From assembly GCA_023392995.1 (NCBI GenBank), contig JAEWMZ010000249.1, positions 1 through 64,000 on the forward strand: DNA of 64,000 bases, in the 5' to 3' direction. The notes under the pieces are model-generated. The model saw only the letters and a program-made list of their open reading frames with translations, made no database searches and was not told where the DNA came from. Both the position numbers and the translations under genes were made by a program. The stretch is from Bacillota bacterium. GTDB lineage: Bacteria > Bacillota > Clostridia > Lachnospirales > Lachnospiraceae. Of this stretch, positions 43,216 to 52,947 are shown piece after piece (the stretch's first letter is position 1; every line of letters begins with the position of its first letter).

Positions 43216-46014
43216 ATGGAGATAGTACAGATTACCTGTGAATCAATGAAGAATTCAATTTCAGTGACTACGCAAACACCTACTTTTTCATGGAAAATAA
43301 TATCTGAGCAGAATAATGTATTTCAGGAGGCTTATCAGATGATTGTTTCTCAGGAGGGGAGAGGCATCGTTTGGGATAGTGGAATCGTAAAAGAAAGTGA
43401 CACGGTAGGAATCCTTTATGCAGGAGAGCCGTTGGAGTCATGTTCCCGATATCGGTATCAAATAACTATATGGAATAATATGGGGGAACAAGTTTCCAGT
43501 AGTGAATGTTATTTTGAAACAGCATTTTTCCATGATAGTGAATGGAGTGGCGCAAGATGGATCGAGCCGGAAGCACTTCCTCAGCTTAAGGAAAATCCAC
43601 TTAAACAAGCATATCAAGAGTGGCAGGATATTATGGAAGCAATGATGCGTGGAGAAGCAACAGAAATGCGACTGGAAGGAGATATTATGGAGTCATTACC
43701 ATTGGAGCCATATGATCCGGCTGTACGTATGAGAAAACCTTTTTCCTGTAAGGGAGGAATACAGAGGGCAAGATTATACCTTACGGCACATGGAATCTAT
43801 GATGTCAAAATTAATGGAAAAGAGATCACAGATACACTTTTTAATCCTGGATTTACAACCTATGACAAAAGAATCCTATATCAGGTATATGAAGTAGAGG
43901 ATCTGTTAAGTGACGAAAATGCTATTTCTGTTACAATTGCAGACGGATGGTATAAGGGAAAGATTGCTATTGGACGTGGTTGTGAATACGGAGAGGTTCC
44001 GGGACTCCTGCTGAAAATGGTAATCTGGTATGAAAATGGAGAGACTCAGTTGATAGAAAGCGATCAGAGCTGGGACTATAGTTACGACGGCCCGGTTCAA
44101 ATTGCAGATTTGTTTCTTGGAGAGGTGTATGATGCTACAAAAGATGATGGAGATCCATCCTTAGTAACTTATGATGCGAATAAGTGGAAGCCGGTCTATG
44201 TGAAAGAAGAAGCAGATGAGAAGCTTGAAGCTCAAATATATCCTCCGGTACGCATCTTTCAGGAATTGCCTGCTGTGAAAGTATGGACAGCACCAAATGG
44301 TGACACACTTGTAGATTTTGGACAAAATCTTGCCGGAATGCTTCGTGTAGAGATTGCCGGAAGTGCGAATGAATGTATTACGTTTGAGCACGGAGAGACA
44401 TTGGATAAGGATGGAAACTACTTTTACATTTTATCGGAAACCAACAAAGCACAAAAAGATGTTTATATTTGTAAAGGTGAGTGTACGGAAATCTATCAAC
44501 CTAAATTTACCTATCATGGATTTCGATATGTGCGTGTGACTGGAGGGAAAGAATGGACAAAACAACAGTTTACGGCATTGGCAATCAGTTCCGATAATAT
44601 GGTGACAGGAGCCTTTCATTGTTCGGATGAGAACATGAATCGTTTGCAGCAGAATATTTACTGGAGTCAGCGTTCCAATAATATAGCAATTCCTACGGAT
44701 TGTCCAACAAGAGAGAAAGCAGGGTGGACGGGTGATGTTGTTGTATATGGTGCAACTGCTTTGTTCAATCAGGAGATGACAGCTTTTTATAAAGATTGGC
44801 TTAAGAGCATTCGAACCGAGCAGGGAGAGAATGGACATATTCTTGGAACAGTACCCCAGATTAAAAGCTATTTTTCTCAGGCACAAGCCGGCTCTCTGGG
44901 CTGGGGAGATGTTATTCTGACACTTCCGTGGCAATTGTATCAGTTGTTTGGCGACAAGACAGTTCTGACAGAAAACTACGAGGCAATGGGTAAATGGTTA
45001 TATGCAATGGAACTGGCTGCTTATGAATTACCGAATGCTTATAATACATTAGGTCAACAAAATGTATTTCCTGATCAGCTGGAAGGTAGACGTTTAGAAA
45101 ATCAGCATTATTTAATTAATTCAGGATTTCACTTTGGCGATTGGGTTATTCCAAGTGTAGTAAATGAACAAGGCTTTTGCGATGGCCCGGCATCTGCCTT
45201 TTTGACTATGAATTATGCGGATACCAGTATACTCGCTCATATCGCAGATTTATATGCAGAAATTTCAGAAATTCTGGGGTATGATGATAATGCAAAAAAA
45301 TATCAACACTATGCAAATCGTGTAAGAGAAGCGTTTACAGAAGAATATGTAACAAAAGACCAGCGATTAGGGCAGGAAATGCAGGGGAATTATATTCTTG
45401 CATTAAAGTACAAAATGGTACCCGAAGACACGGCAAAAGCATTTGCGAAAAGATTGAATGAATTGATTACTCAAAATAAATTCCGTCTTGACACCGGATT
45501 TATGTCGACACCACATCTTCTAGACGTCTTGTGTGATTATGGCTATCAGGATGCTGCATGGAAGGTACTGTTTCAGAAGGAATGTCCGTCCTGGCTTTAT
45601 GAGATTGAAAAGGGAGCCACAACGATATGGGAAAACTGGGATGCAATTCGTCAGGATGGGGCAATAGGTGGTTGCTCTTTTAACCATTATGCATTTGGTT
45701 GTGTTGGTGATTTCCTGTATCGAAGAGCCCTGGGTATCCAAAATGCCGGTGTCGGATATGATCAGATTCTGATTGCCCCCGAATATAATATTCCGCTGAA
45801 TAAGGTGGAAGGTTCTTATGATAGTGTTAGAGGAAAGATACAGCTTTGTTGGGAAAAAACTGGTGAAGAAATCCATATTTCTGGCAGGATTCCGGCAAAT
45901 ACCAATGCTCGTTTATGTTTGCCGAATGGCGAAAGAAAAACACTTGGTAACGGTAAATTTGCTATTTCTGTAACTGAGAAAGGGGATCAGGTATTCACAG
46001 AGTCTATAAGATAA
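43216..46014 (+). CDS. GH78 alpha-L-rhamnosidase (divergent second copy)
   Basis: A 932-residue GH78 enzyme. The N terminus (MEIVQITCESMKNSISVTTQ) and LNGKEI-type module (KINGKEITDTLFNPGFTTYD) match the family. An insertion of about 45 residues (LKENPLKQAYQEWQDIMEAM) interrupts the early region and is absent from the first copy. The acid region reads CPTREKAGWTGD with E500, and the base is E806 in GATTIWENWD. The start at ATG 43216 is chosen for GGAGG 8 nt upstream; the ATG at 43201 overlaps that site. No signal peptide and no helical tail. It is cotranscribed with the GH3 gene and followed by two AraC-type regulators. Confidence 0.92.
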   Translation: MEIVQITCESMKNSISVTTQTPTFSWKIISEQNNVFQEAYQMIVSQEGRGIVWDSGIVKESDTVGILYAGEPLESCSRYRYQITIWNNMGEQVSSSECYFETAFFHDSEWSGARWIEPEALPQLKENPLKQAYQEWQDIMEAMMRGEATEMRLEGDIMESLPLEPYDPAVRMRKPFSCKGGIQRARLYLTAHGIYDVKINGKEITDTLFNPGFTTYDKRILYQVYEVEDLLSDENAISVTIADGWYKGKIAIGRGCEYGEVPGLLLKMVIWYENGETQLIESDQSWDYSYDGPVQIADLFLGEVYDATKDDGDPSLVTYDANKWKPVYVKEEADEKLEAQIYPPVRIFQELPAVKVWTAPNGDTLVDFGQNLAGMLRVEIAGSANECITFEHGETLDKDGNYFYILSETNKAQKDVYICKGECTEIYQPKFTYHGFRYVRVTGGKEWTKQQFTALAISSDNMVTGAFHCSDENMNRLQQNIYWSQRSNNIAIPTDCPTREKAGWTGDVVVYGATALFNQEMTAFYKDWLKSIRTEQGENGHILGTVPQIKSYFSQAQAGSLGWGDVILTLPWQLYQLFGDKTVLTENYEAMGKWLYAMELAAYELPNAYNTLGQQNVFPDQLEGRRLENQHYLINSGFHFGDWVIPSVVNEQGFCDGPASAFLTMNYADTSILAHIADLYAEISEILGYDDNAKKYQHYANRVREAFTEEYVTKDQRLGQEMQGNYILALKYKMVPEDTAKAFAKRLNELITQNKFRLDTGFMSTPHLLDVLCDYGYQDAAWKVLFQKECPSWLYEIEKGATTIWENWDAIRQDGAIGGCSFNHYAFGCVGDFLYRRALGIQNAGVGYDQILIAPEYNIPLNKVEGSYDSVRGKIQLCWEKTGEEIHISGRIPANTNARLCLPNGERKTLGNGKFAISVTEKGDQVFTESIR

Positions 46015-46079
46015 TCATCAACCCTCATACGCAATTTTGGATAAGTTATAGTTCGAAAGCTGAAGGAAGGTAAAAACTT

Positions 46080-47291
46080 ATGAATCTAGAATCAGTGAAA
46101 AACCTATGTAAAATGATTACTGATACTTATCAAATCGGAGTTTATTTTTATGATACGGAAGGTGACTTAGTTTTTACAGTAGTGGATCGAACGGAGCAGC
46201 TAATTAACAGTAAGATCTTCGGAATGGATCAATTTTCCTGGCAATGTATTTTTAGAAAGGATGTTAGAGTTTATATTAATGAGTATAGTATGACTTGGAT
46301 AGGAATACCGGTTTTATCTGCAGAAATAATCAGAGGCGCCATTATCATTGGACCCGTCTTTTCCAAGAGAATGTTGAGTCAAACTTTAAAGGGAGTGTCT
46401 GAAAAGAATGGATTTGAGGGAGAACAAGCCAATTCTATACTTAATTATATTATGGAGCTGCAAGTCTATTCATACAGTGAATATATTCAGTTAATAAAAG
46501 TAATCTATTTTCATCTATACAATAAGGAGTTTGACGAAAGCGATCTGAAATCATCGAATGAGCAAATTGAAGCGAATATGCAATTACAAGAATATCATAG
46601 CGATCAGATTGATGTAAATAAGATGGAATTTCATGGAACTTACCAATTAGAACAGTCTATCATGGAATGTATTCGTACTGGGCATGTTGATACATTAATG
46701 CGGATAGCACTAAACCAAGAGTATGGAAATCCTGGAAATTTAAGTGATGGCAACGAGCTTAGGCAGGAAAAAAATATATTTATTGTAATAACGACCCTTG
46801 CTACAAGAGCTGCGATTGAAGGAGGCCTAAATAGTGAAATTGCGTATAGCGTTAGTGATATGTATATTCAACAGGCAGAAGCACTAAAATCAATTAGGAA
46901 GATACAGGATCTTTCACTTCAAATGCTATTAGATTTTACTGGTAGGGTTAATCAACATAATGGAAATAAGAGCTATTCTGTTACTATTTGTAAGGCCTGT
47001 GAATATATTAGTGCTCATATATATGATGATATAAATTTATCGGATTTAGCGTGTTATCTTCAAGTTAGTAATGGACATTTGTCAAGGTTATTTAACAATG
47101 AAACAGAAAAGTCCATAGTAGACTATATCAAGGAAGTAAGAATTAATGAAGCAAAGTTCTTATTAAAATATTCAAATTATTCCATAGCAGAAATAAGTGC
47201 AAAATTGCAGTTCAGTACACAAAGTTATTTTAGCAATGTTTTTAAAGAAATTACAGGACTCACTCCAAAACAATTCAAAGGTTTAGAATAG
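46080..47291 (+). CDS. AraC family regulator, paralog 1
   Basis: A 403-residue regulator with a long N-terminal sensor and a C-terminal AraC domain. The sensor starts LESVKNLCKMITDTYQIGVY and includes IGIPVLSAEIIRGAIIIGPV, a PocR/GAF-like pattern. The middle carries a conserved FHGTYQLEQSIMECIRTGHV and TTLATRAAIEGGLNSEIAYS block. Two helix-turn-helix motifs follow (INLSDLACYLQVSNGHLSRL, YSIAEISAKLQFSTQSYFSN) before LTPKQFKG. It shares its whole architecture with the genes at 47299 and 61080. GAAGGAAGG precedes ATG. It probably senses a sugar or phosphosugar and binds the tandem motif found before the catabolic operons. Confidence 0.9.
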   Translation: MNLESVKNLCKMITDTYQIGVYFYDTEGDLVFTVVDRTEQLINSKIFGMDQFSWQCIFRKDVRVYINEYSMTWIGIPVLSAEIIRGAIIIGPVFSKRMLSQTLKGVSEKNGFEGEQANSILNYIMELQVYSYSEYIQLIKVIYFHLYNKEFDESDLKSSNEQIEANMQLQEYHSDQIDVNKMEFHGTYQLEQSIMECIRTGHVDTLMRIALNQEYGNPGNLSDGNELRQEKNIFIVITTLATRAAIEGGLNSEIAYSVSDMYIQQAEALKSIRKIQDLSLQMLLDFTGRVNQHNGNKSYSVTICKACEYISAHIYDDINLSDLACYLQVSNGHLSRLFNNETEKSIVDYIKEVRINEAKFLLKYSNYSIAEISAKLQFSTQSYFSNVFKEITGLTPKQFKGLE

Positions 47292-47298
47292 GTGATAA

Positions 47299-48519
47299 AT
47301 GAATAAGAATTCAGTTGAAAATCTATGTGAAATGCTCGCCAATACGTATAAGTTAGGAGTGTATTGTTATGATGAGGGAGGGTTGCCGGCATTTTCAGGA
47401 GAAGGGAGAAGGTATCCATTATTTGACCTCCGGGCTTTTGAAACAATCTGTTATGTCAAGAAAGACAAGCTTTATAAAGAAGTAAATATTTATCAGAATA
47501 GATACGGAATGAGTTGTATCGGTATACCATTAATCATTAATAATCCCTTGCGAGGGGTAATTCTGATTGGACCATATCTCATTCATAATGTCTCTGATGA
47601 AAATATAATGAAGTTCGTTCAGGAATTAGAAATAACAGAAGAGAGAAAAAAAGAGTTGGTGGAATATTTATTAAGGGCACCAATCTATCCATATGATAGT
47701 TATATTAAAATAATAAAAACAACTTATTATTATATTAACAATAACGTGTTTGATGAGAACTGCCTTAATCCCTTAAATGATAGAAAGCAAACAGAGGATT
47801 TATTTAAGGGATTAAAGAGCAGCCAAATAAGCTTAAGCAAACTGGAGTTTCACGGAACATATATGCAGGAACGCGCTGTTATTGAAGTCATACGTACAGG
47901 TAACCTTGAGGAACTAACAAAATTAGTTGTTGTTGGTAAGTATGGAGATATCAGTAATGGAAATGAATTACGTCAGCAAAAGAATCTATTTATCGTAACG
48001 ACTACCTTAGCTACGAGAGCAGCGATCGATGGGGGTGTAAATAGTGAAATTGCATTAACCATAAGTGATATGTATATTCGCCAGATGGAAGCACTAAAAT
48101 CCATACCAAAGATCTTGGAGCTCTCTTTAAAAATGATTTACGACTTTACCAGAAGAGTGCATGAATTAATAGAGTTGAAAATCTATCATACAATAACGAA
48201 CAAGACAATGAACTACATCAAAACACATGTTTATGAAGATGTTAAATTATCCGATATTGCAAGCAATCTTAAGATCAGCGAAGGGCATTTATCAAGAAGC
48301 TTTTATAAAGAAACTGGGAAATCAGTTGTTGACTATGTGAAAGAAGTTAAGATAAATGAGGCAAAGTATTTTTTAAAATATACAAACTATACTTTGCTGG
48401 AAATAAGTGAAAAGTTATCGTTTAGTTCACAAAGTTATTTTGGTAAGGTATTTAAAGATAATTCGGGAATTTCTCCTAAACAATTTAGAGATGAGGTAAA
48501 AGAAATAGCGAAATATTAA
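47299..48519 (+). CDS. AraC family regulator, paralog 2
   Basis: A 406-residue paralog of the preceding regulator, starting 7 bp after its stop codon. The sensor begins VENLCEMLANTYKLGVYCYD; the linker block FHGTYMQERAVIEVIRTGNL and TTLATRAAIDGGVNSEIALT is nearly the same. The DNA-binding part has VKLSDIASNLKISEGHLSRS and YTLLEISEKLSFSSQSYFGK, ending ISPKQFRDE. Its ribosome binding site is weak, so it may be translationally coupled. The adjacent pair could act as a heterodimer or respond to two ligands. Next downstream, 313 bp away, is the ABC importer it may control. Confidence 0.9.
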   Translation: MNKNSVENLCEMLANTYKLGVYCYDEGGLPAFSGEGRRYPLFDLRAFETICYVKKDKLYKEVNIYQNRYGMSCIGIPLIINNPLRGVILIGPYLIHNVSDENIMKFVQELEITEERKKELVEYLLRAPIYPYDSYIKIIKTTYYYINNNVFDENCLNPLNDRKQTEDLFKGLKSSQISLSKLEFHGTYMQERAVIEVIRTGNLEELTKLVVVGKYGDISNGNELRQQKNLFIVTTTLATRAAIDGGVNSEIALTISDMYIRQMEALKSIPKILELSLKMIYDFTRRVHELIELKIYHTITNKTMNYIKTHVYEDVKLSDIASNLKISEGHLSRSFYKETGKSVVDYVKEVKINEAKYFLKYTNYTLLEISEKLSFSSQSYFGKVFKDNSGISPKQFRDEVKEIAKY

Positions 48520-48719
48520 CATCTGAAAATAAATGAGCAGAAACATACGAGACATAACAAATATCTGATGATATCAGATATAAATAAAGTATTGGTATAA
48601 ATAATTAATATTTCTGGTTGATAATTCGTTAAAAATATTTTGCTCGTGGATATTTTTGTAAAGATAGCACAAAATCTAATAGGACGATATTAGTATTGAT
48701 TATAGAATTTCCAAGCTGA

Positions 48720-48759
48720 TCATTATTTTACAAAAAATATATGAATATTGATATATATT
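48720..48759 (+). promoter_or_regulatory. Weak operator/promoter P4 before the ABC importer
   Basis: TCATTATTTTACAAAAA (48720-48736) matches the P1 half-site at 12 of 17 positions, and TATATT starts 17 nt later (48754-48759). The upstream half-site is not clear. The remainder of 48520-48832 is AT-rich with no other recognisable element. Confidence 0.35.
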
Positions 48760-48832
48760 TCATGCTGACTTGCATTAAAATGTCTAAGTAGTCTAATCGT
48801 ATGACTATCTATAAATAAGAGGAGGATATGAA

Positions 48833-50557
48833 ATGAAAAGTATCAAGAAATTATTCGCAATGCTATTATGCATGACACTGATTATCACCTCATTCAGTGG
48901 CTGTAAAAAGTCTGATGGTACATCTGAGGATACAGCAAATGGTAATGATGGAACAACGACTGAGGTTTCTCCAACTGCAACAGAGAAAGAACTTGTAGAG
49001 ATTGACTATTCAGAACCTGTGGAATTTTCCTACTGGTTATATGCTTCACCGAATGATTACTATTCAAACTATAGTGAAAACCCTGTGGTATGGTATCTGA
49101 ATAAAAAGTTCAACATGACTCTTAAGGTGGAACAACCGGCAGCTGGTACAGAAAGTGATGCTTTAAGCCTTATGTTCGGTACAGGAGAATATACAGATAT
49201 GATTGATGCCAGTTATTATACAGGTTCAATTAGCCAGCTATATGATGATGGTATTATTGTCAACATAGCAGATTATCTTGATTATATGCCCAATTTTAAG
49301 AAGTTACTGGATTCCGATGAGGTGTTCCGCAAGCATGCTTATAATGATGAAGGTCAAATATTACAGTTAAGATATATTTCGGATGTAGATGGCATTATGT
49401 GGGGTGGATTCGTATACAGACGAGATATATTAGATACAATGACAGGTGGTAATATTCAGTTCCCGAGCGGGAAGGATGAGCCTACTACCATCGAAGATTG
49501 GGACTATATGCTTCCACTCATGAAACAATATTTTGAAGCATCCGGTATGACTGATTATGGTGTATTAATTCTCCCTGCTGCCGGGTATTTTTCAGCGAGT
49601 AACCTAGTAAACAGCTTTGGCGTTGGTGCTTCTTATTATGTAAAGGATGGCACCGTAAAATATGGACCGATTGAAGATGGCTTCTACAATTATCTGAAGA
49701 AAATGAATGAATGGTACAAAGCAGGCTATATCTATAAAGACTTTGCGAGTAGAACCAATGATCTCTTCTACTTACCCAATACCTCTTTAACTTATGGCGG
49801 TGGAGCTGGAATTTGGTTTGGATTAGATAGCCAATTGGGAGATGTATTATCATTGCCCGATTACGGCCTGAATGTCGATGTTCAAGGTATTCCAGATCCA
49901 ATAGATACTGCAACAGGAGTAACCGCTGCACCTAACTATATGTTTAATAGTAAAAGTGAGCAGGGCGGTGGTACTTTTGTTAGTACATCATGCAAGAATA
50001 TTGAAAGACTATTGGCAACGATGGACTTCATGTATTCAGAAGAAGGTTCTTATCTAAAAGGCTATGGTCTCACGAAAGAACAAGGATCTGCAGAAAATGA
50101 ATTTTATAAGAAAAATGGCTTGGAAGATGGTGCATATACGATTGCAGAAGATGGTACCTTTACCTATAACAATAAATTAGATGTTGTGGGAGGACCTGTA
50201 AAAGATGCTGGTTCTTTTAGAGCGTTACGTTTTCCTGGGTTAAGCAGTGAGGTGCATAATTTGGCAGTTAAGACAGATGTGCAATTGGCAGCCAGTGATA
50301 AATGGACTATGTACCAGGATAGCAACATGGCATTGCCGTTGTCTTTATCAAGAACAACTGAGGAAGATGATACTTATACCAGCAATCAGACCAATATTGA
50401 TGATTACATAAATTCCATGGTATTAAAGTTCATTCTTGGAAGCGAAGAATTGAACGATCAAAGTTGGGCAGCCTTTAAAGCGCAGATTGAATCTTTTGGA
50501 ATACAGGATAATCTTGCAATCCAGCAAGCTGCATATGATCGTTATCTTACTAGATAA
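48833..50557 (+). CDS. ABC sugar transporter, substrate-binding lipoprotein
   Basis: A 574-residue extracellular binding protein of the large LplA/YtcQ-like group (SBP family 1). The signal peptide (MKSIKKLFAMLLCMTLIITS) ends in the lipobox SFSGC with lipidated C24. An acidic, Thr-rich linker follows, then the mature domain (VEFSYWLYASPNDYYSNYSE, with MPLMKQYFEASGMTDYGVLI inside). GAGGAGG precedes ATG. The two permease genes follow in order. Ligand is probably an oligosaccharide, by context a rhamnose-containing one. Confidence 0.92.
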   Translation: MKSIKKLFAMLLCMTLIITSFSGCKKSDGTSEDTANGNDGTTTEVSPTATEKELVEIDYSEPVEFSYWLYASPNDYYSNYSENPVVWYLNKKFNMTLKVEQPAAGTESDALSLMFGTGEYTDMIDASYYTGSISQLYDDGIIVNIADYLDYMPNFKKLLDSDEVFRKHAYNDEGQILQLRYISDVDGIMWGGFVYRRDILDTMTGGNIQFPSGKDEPTTIEDWDYMLPLMKQYFEASGMTDYGVLILPAAGYFSASNLVNSFGVGASYYVKDGTVKYGPIEDGFYNYLKKMNEWYKAGYIYKDFASRTNDLFYLPNTSLTYGGGAGIWFGLDSQLGDVLSLPDYGLNVDVQGIPDPIDTATGVTAAPNYMFNSKSEQGGGTFVSTSCKNIERLLATMDFMYSEEGSYLKGYGLTKEQGSAENEFYKKNGLEDGAYTIAEDGTFTYNNKLDVVGGPVKDAGSFRALRFPGLSSEVHNLAVKTDVQLAASDKWTMYQDSNMALPLSLSRTTEEDDTYTSNQTNIDDYINSMVLKFILGSEELNDQSWAAFKAQIESFGIQDNLAIQQAAYDRYLTR

Positions 50558-50598
50558 AATCTATTTATAATTATACTGAATGATAGACAAGTAATTGT

Positions 50599-50623
50599 AA
50601 GGTATGGGACACCCCCATACCTT
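50599..50623 (+). terminator. Hairpin between binding-protein and permease genes
   Basis: AAGGTATGGG and CCCATACCTT form a perfect 10-bp stem with a 5-nt loop. There is no T-run, so it is more likely an mRNA-stabilising or attenuating structure that keeps the binding-protein message more abundant than the permease message. Confidence 0.55.
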
Positions 50624-50745
50624 ACCTTATAAATCTATCACAATACCAAGGATTAACAGATTAAAATGACTAAATGTAATGATGATATACAGCTTATATG
50701 TATCAAAGCGTTAGCGCCGCTCTTAAGCGGTGGATTGGAGGATAA

Positions 50746-51690
50746 ATGAGTTCGACGAAAGAATTGAATAAAACTCCCAAAGTGGTGAAAACCTCTTGGA
50801 AGCGAGATTTTAAAATGAATTGGAAAATATATTTGATCGTTCTGCCGATTATTGTATACTTTATCATATTTAATTATCTACCGATGGGCGGATTAATCAT
50901 GGCGTTCCAGAAATTCAGTCCTGTAAAAGGTTTTTTTGGAAGTGATTTTGTAGGATTTGATAATTTTATTCAGTTCTTTACCGCACCAAACTTTTTTGAA
51001 ATACTTAGAAATACCTTTGTAATCAGTTTATTAGGTTTGCTAATCGGATTTCCGCTCTCGATTGTTTTTGCATTACTGCTCAATGAGATATACATTACCC
51101 TATTTAAGAAGACGGTACAAACCATTAGCTATATGCCTTATTTCGTTTCAACTGTTGTAATCTGCGGACTTATTATCGATTTTGTATCTTCTAATGGTGT
51201 AATTACAAACCTTTTGGTTAAGATCGGGTTTGAGAGACAGAATTTGTTATTAAATCCGAATTACTTCTGGGGGATAAATCTTCTGTCTGATATATGGCAG
51301 GGACTTGGCTATGGATCGATTATATTCATAGCTGCCATAGCTGGGGTAAGTCAGGAACAGCATGAAGCCGCTGCAATTGATGGTGCATCAAGATTAAAGA
51401 GAGCGTGGCATGTAACAATTCCGGGTATTATGCCAACCATTATAACGATGCTCATATTGAAATGTGGTATGTTAATGACAGTTGGATTTGATAAGATTCT
51501 ATTATTATATAATCCCAGCGTCTATGAAACAGCGGATGTTATTTCCACCAATGTTCAGCGTATGGGTCTTGAGAAGATGCAATATGGTTATTCTGCTGCG
51601 GTTGGTCTATTTAACTCGGTAGTAGGTACAACCTTGCTTCTTGTTTCCAACGCAATCAGTAAAAAATATGCGGAACATTCTGTTCTTTAA
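50746..51690 (+). CDS. ABC sugar transporter permease (LplB-like)
   Basis: A 314-residue inner-membrane permease with about six helices. It opens with a cytoplasmic stretch and the first helix IYLIVLPIIVYFIIFNYLPM, followed by the family segment GGLIMAFQKFSPVKGFFGS. The EAA loop that contacts the ATPase is EAAAIDGASRLKRAWHVTIP. GGAGG precedes ATG. No ATP-binding gene is present in the cluster, so it must use a shared MsmX/UgpC-type ATPase encoded elsewhere. Confidence 0.92.
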   Translation: MSSTKELNKTPKVVKTSWKRDFKMNWKIYLIVLPIIVYFIIFNYLPMGGLIMAFQKFSPVKGFFGSDFVGFDNFIQFFTAPNFFEILRNTFVISLLGLLIGFPLSIVFALLLNEIYITLFKKTVQTISYMPYFVSTVVICGLIIDFVSSNGVITNLLVKIGFERQNLLLNPNYFWGINLLSDIWQGLGYGSIIFIAAIAGVSQEQHEAAAIDGASRLKRAWHVTIPGIMPTIITMLILKCGMLMTVGFDKILLLYNPSVYETADVISTNVQRMGLEKMQYGYSAAVGLFNSVVGTTLLLVSNAISKKYAEHSVL

Positions 51691-51798
51691 CAACGATTAG
51701 ACATAAGATATCTTGATATTATGTACATGTAGTACTGCGCAGCAAAGCAGAATACGCAATGAGATTATCTCGGTTTTAACAAAAGGAGCATAAATAAA

Positions 51799-52689
51799 AT
51801 GGTAGAAAAAGTATCTTTAAGCAGAATTATATTCAATATATTAAACTATGGATTTATGATATTGGTATGCATTGCTTGTATCGCACCAATATGGCATGTT
51901 GTTATGGCATCTTTAAGTGATCCGAGAGAGCTGATGGCAGCAAATGGTCTTTTACTAAAGCCACTTGGGAAAGCAACCTTGAAAGGGTATGAACTTGTTT
52001 TAAAAAACCCGAACATTATTACGGGGTACATCAATACTCTTATTTATGTTTCAACAACCACACTAATTGGTGCCATATTAACAATAATTGCTGGTTTTGT
52101 AATCAGTCGTGAAAATCTAAAGTTAAAGGTGCCAATCACACTGTTTATGTTATTTACAATGATGTTCGGAGGAGGTCTTATCCCAAGTTATATGGTAAAT
52201 CGAGCACTTGGTTTGGTTAATACCCCTTACGCTATCATTATTCCCGGAGTTATCAACGGCTTCTTCATCATAATGATGAAGTCGGCATTCGATCAGTTAC
52301 CGGCAAGCTATGAAGAGTCCGCAAAAATTGATGGAGCAGAACCGTTGACCATACTTCTTAAGATTTTGGTGCCGCTTATTAAATCAACAATTGCTGTTAT
52401 AGTAATGTTTAATGTGGTAATGCAATGGAATTCCTGGTTTCCGGCATCTATTTACTTAACGAAAAGAAGAGACCTATGGCCTTTGCAGTTGTTTATGCGA
52501 GAAATTTTAGTTCAAAATGATACAGCTAGAATTTTAAGTGGTTCGGATGCAGTGAGTAAAGCAGATTTTACTACTAACTTAGTAAAATACTGTGTTGTGG
52601 TAGTAGGTACCTTTCCCATCTTATGCATCTATCCGTTTGTACAAAAGTATTTTGTAAAAGGTGTTACACTAGGTGGAGTGAAAGGGTAG
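51799..52689 (+). CDS. ABC sugar transporter permease (LplC-like)
   Basis: A 296-residue permease, partner of the preceding gene. Six helices are visible, beginning FNILNYGFMILVCIACIAPI; the LTIIAGFVISRENLKLKVPI segment is typical, and the EAA loop is ESAKIDGAEPLTILLKILVP. It ends with the usual KYFVKGVTLGGVKG of this permease subfamily. AAAAGGAG precedes ATG. It completes a CUT1-type importer lacking its own ATPase. Confidence 0.92.
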   Translation: MVEKVSLSRIIFNILNYGFMILVCIACIAPIWHVVMASLSDPRELMAANGLLLKPLGKATLKGYELVLKNPNIITGYINTLIYVSTTTLIGAILTIIAGFVISRENLKLKVPITLFMLFTMMFGGGLIPSYMVNRALGLVNTPYAIIIPGVINGFFIIMMKSAFDQLPASYEESAKIDGAEPLTILLKILVPLIKSTIAVIVMFNVVMQWNSWFPASIYLTKRRDLWPLQLFMREILVQNDTARILSGSDAVSKADFTTNLVKYCVVVVGTFPILCIYPFVQKYFVKGVTLGGVKG

Positions 52690-52832
52690 ACGAGCCTAGA
52701 AATATAGAAGAAAGTAAAGTATACAGTGGCAATTAGAAAGATTGCTAAAATGCAATATGTATGCAAGAATACATGTAATCCAATATTACCACTGGAGTAT
52801 CACGTTCCAGAAAATAAAGGGCAAGACCCATA

Positions 52833-52890
52833 AGTTCCAGCTTCTAATCAGATGCCAAACAAAGAGGTGTATGAGGTAGAAGCTGGAACT
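52833..52890 (+). terminator. Long-loop inverted repeat between importer and GH78
   Basis: AGTTCCAGCTTCTA (52833-52846) and TAGAAGCTGGAACT (52877-52890) are perfect 14-bp inverted repeats with a 30-nt loop, followed by TTTCATTATT. It is probably a terminator or attenuator for the ABC operon. It overlaps the 5' extension of the GH78 open frame, which is a reason to place the GH78 start at 52948. Confidence 0.6.
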
Positions 52891-52947
52891 TTCATTATTA
52901 AAGTTTTGCACAGGAACATTATATTGTTAATTAGGAGGATATTTGTT

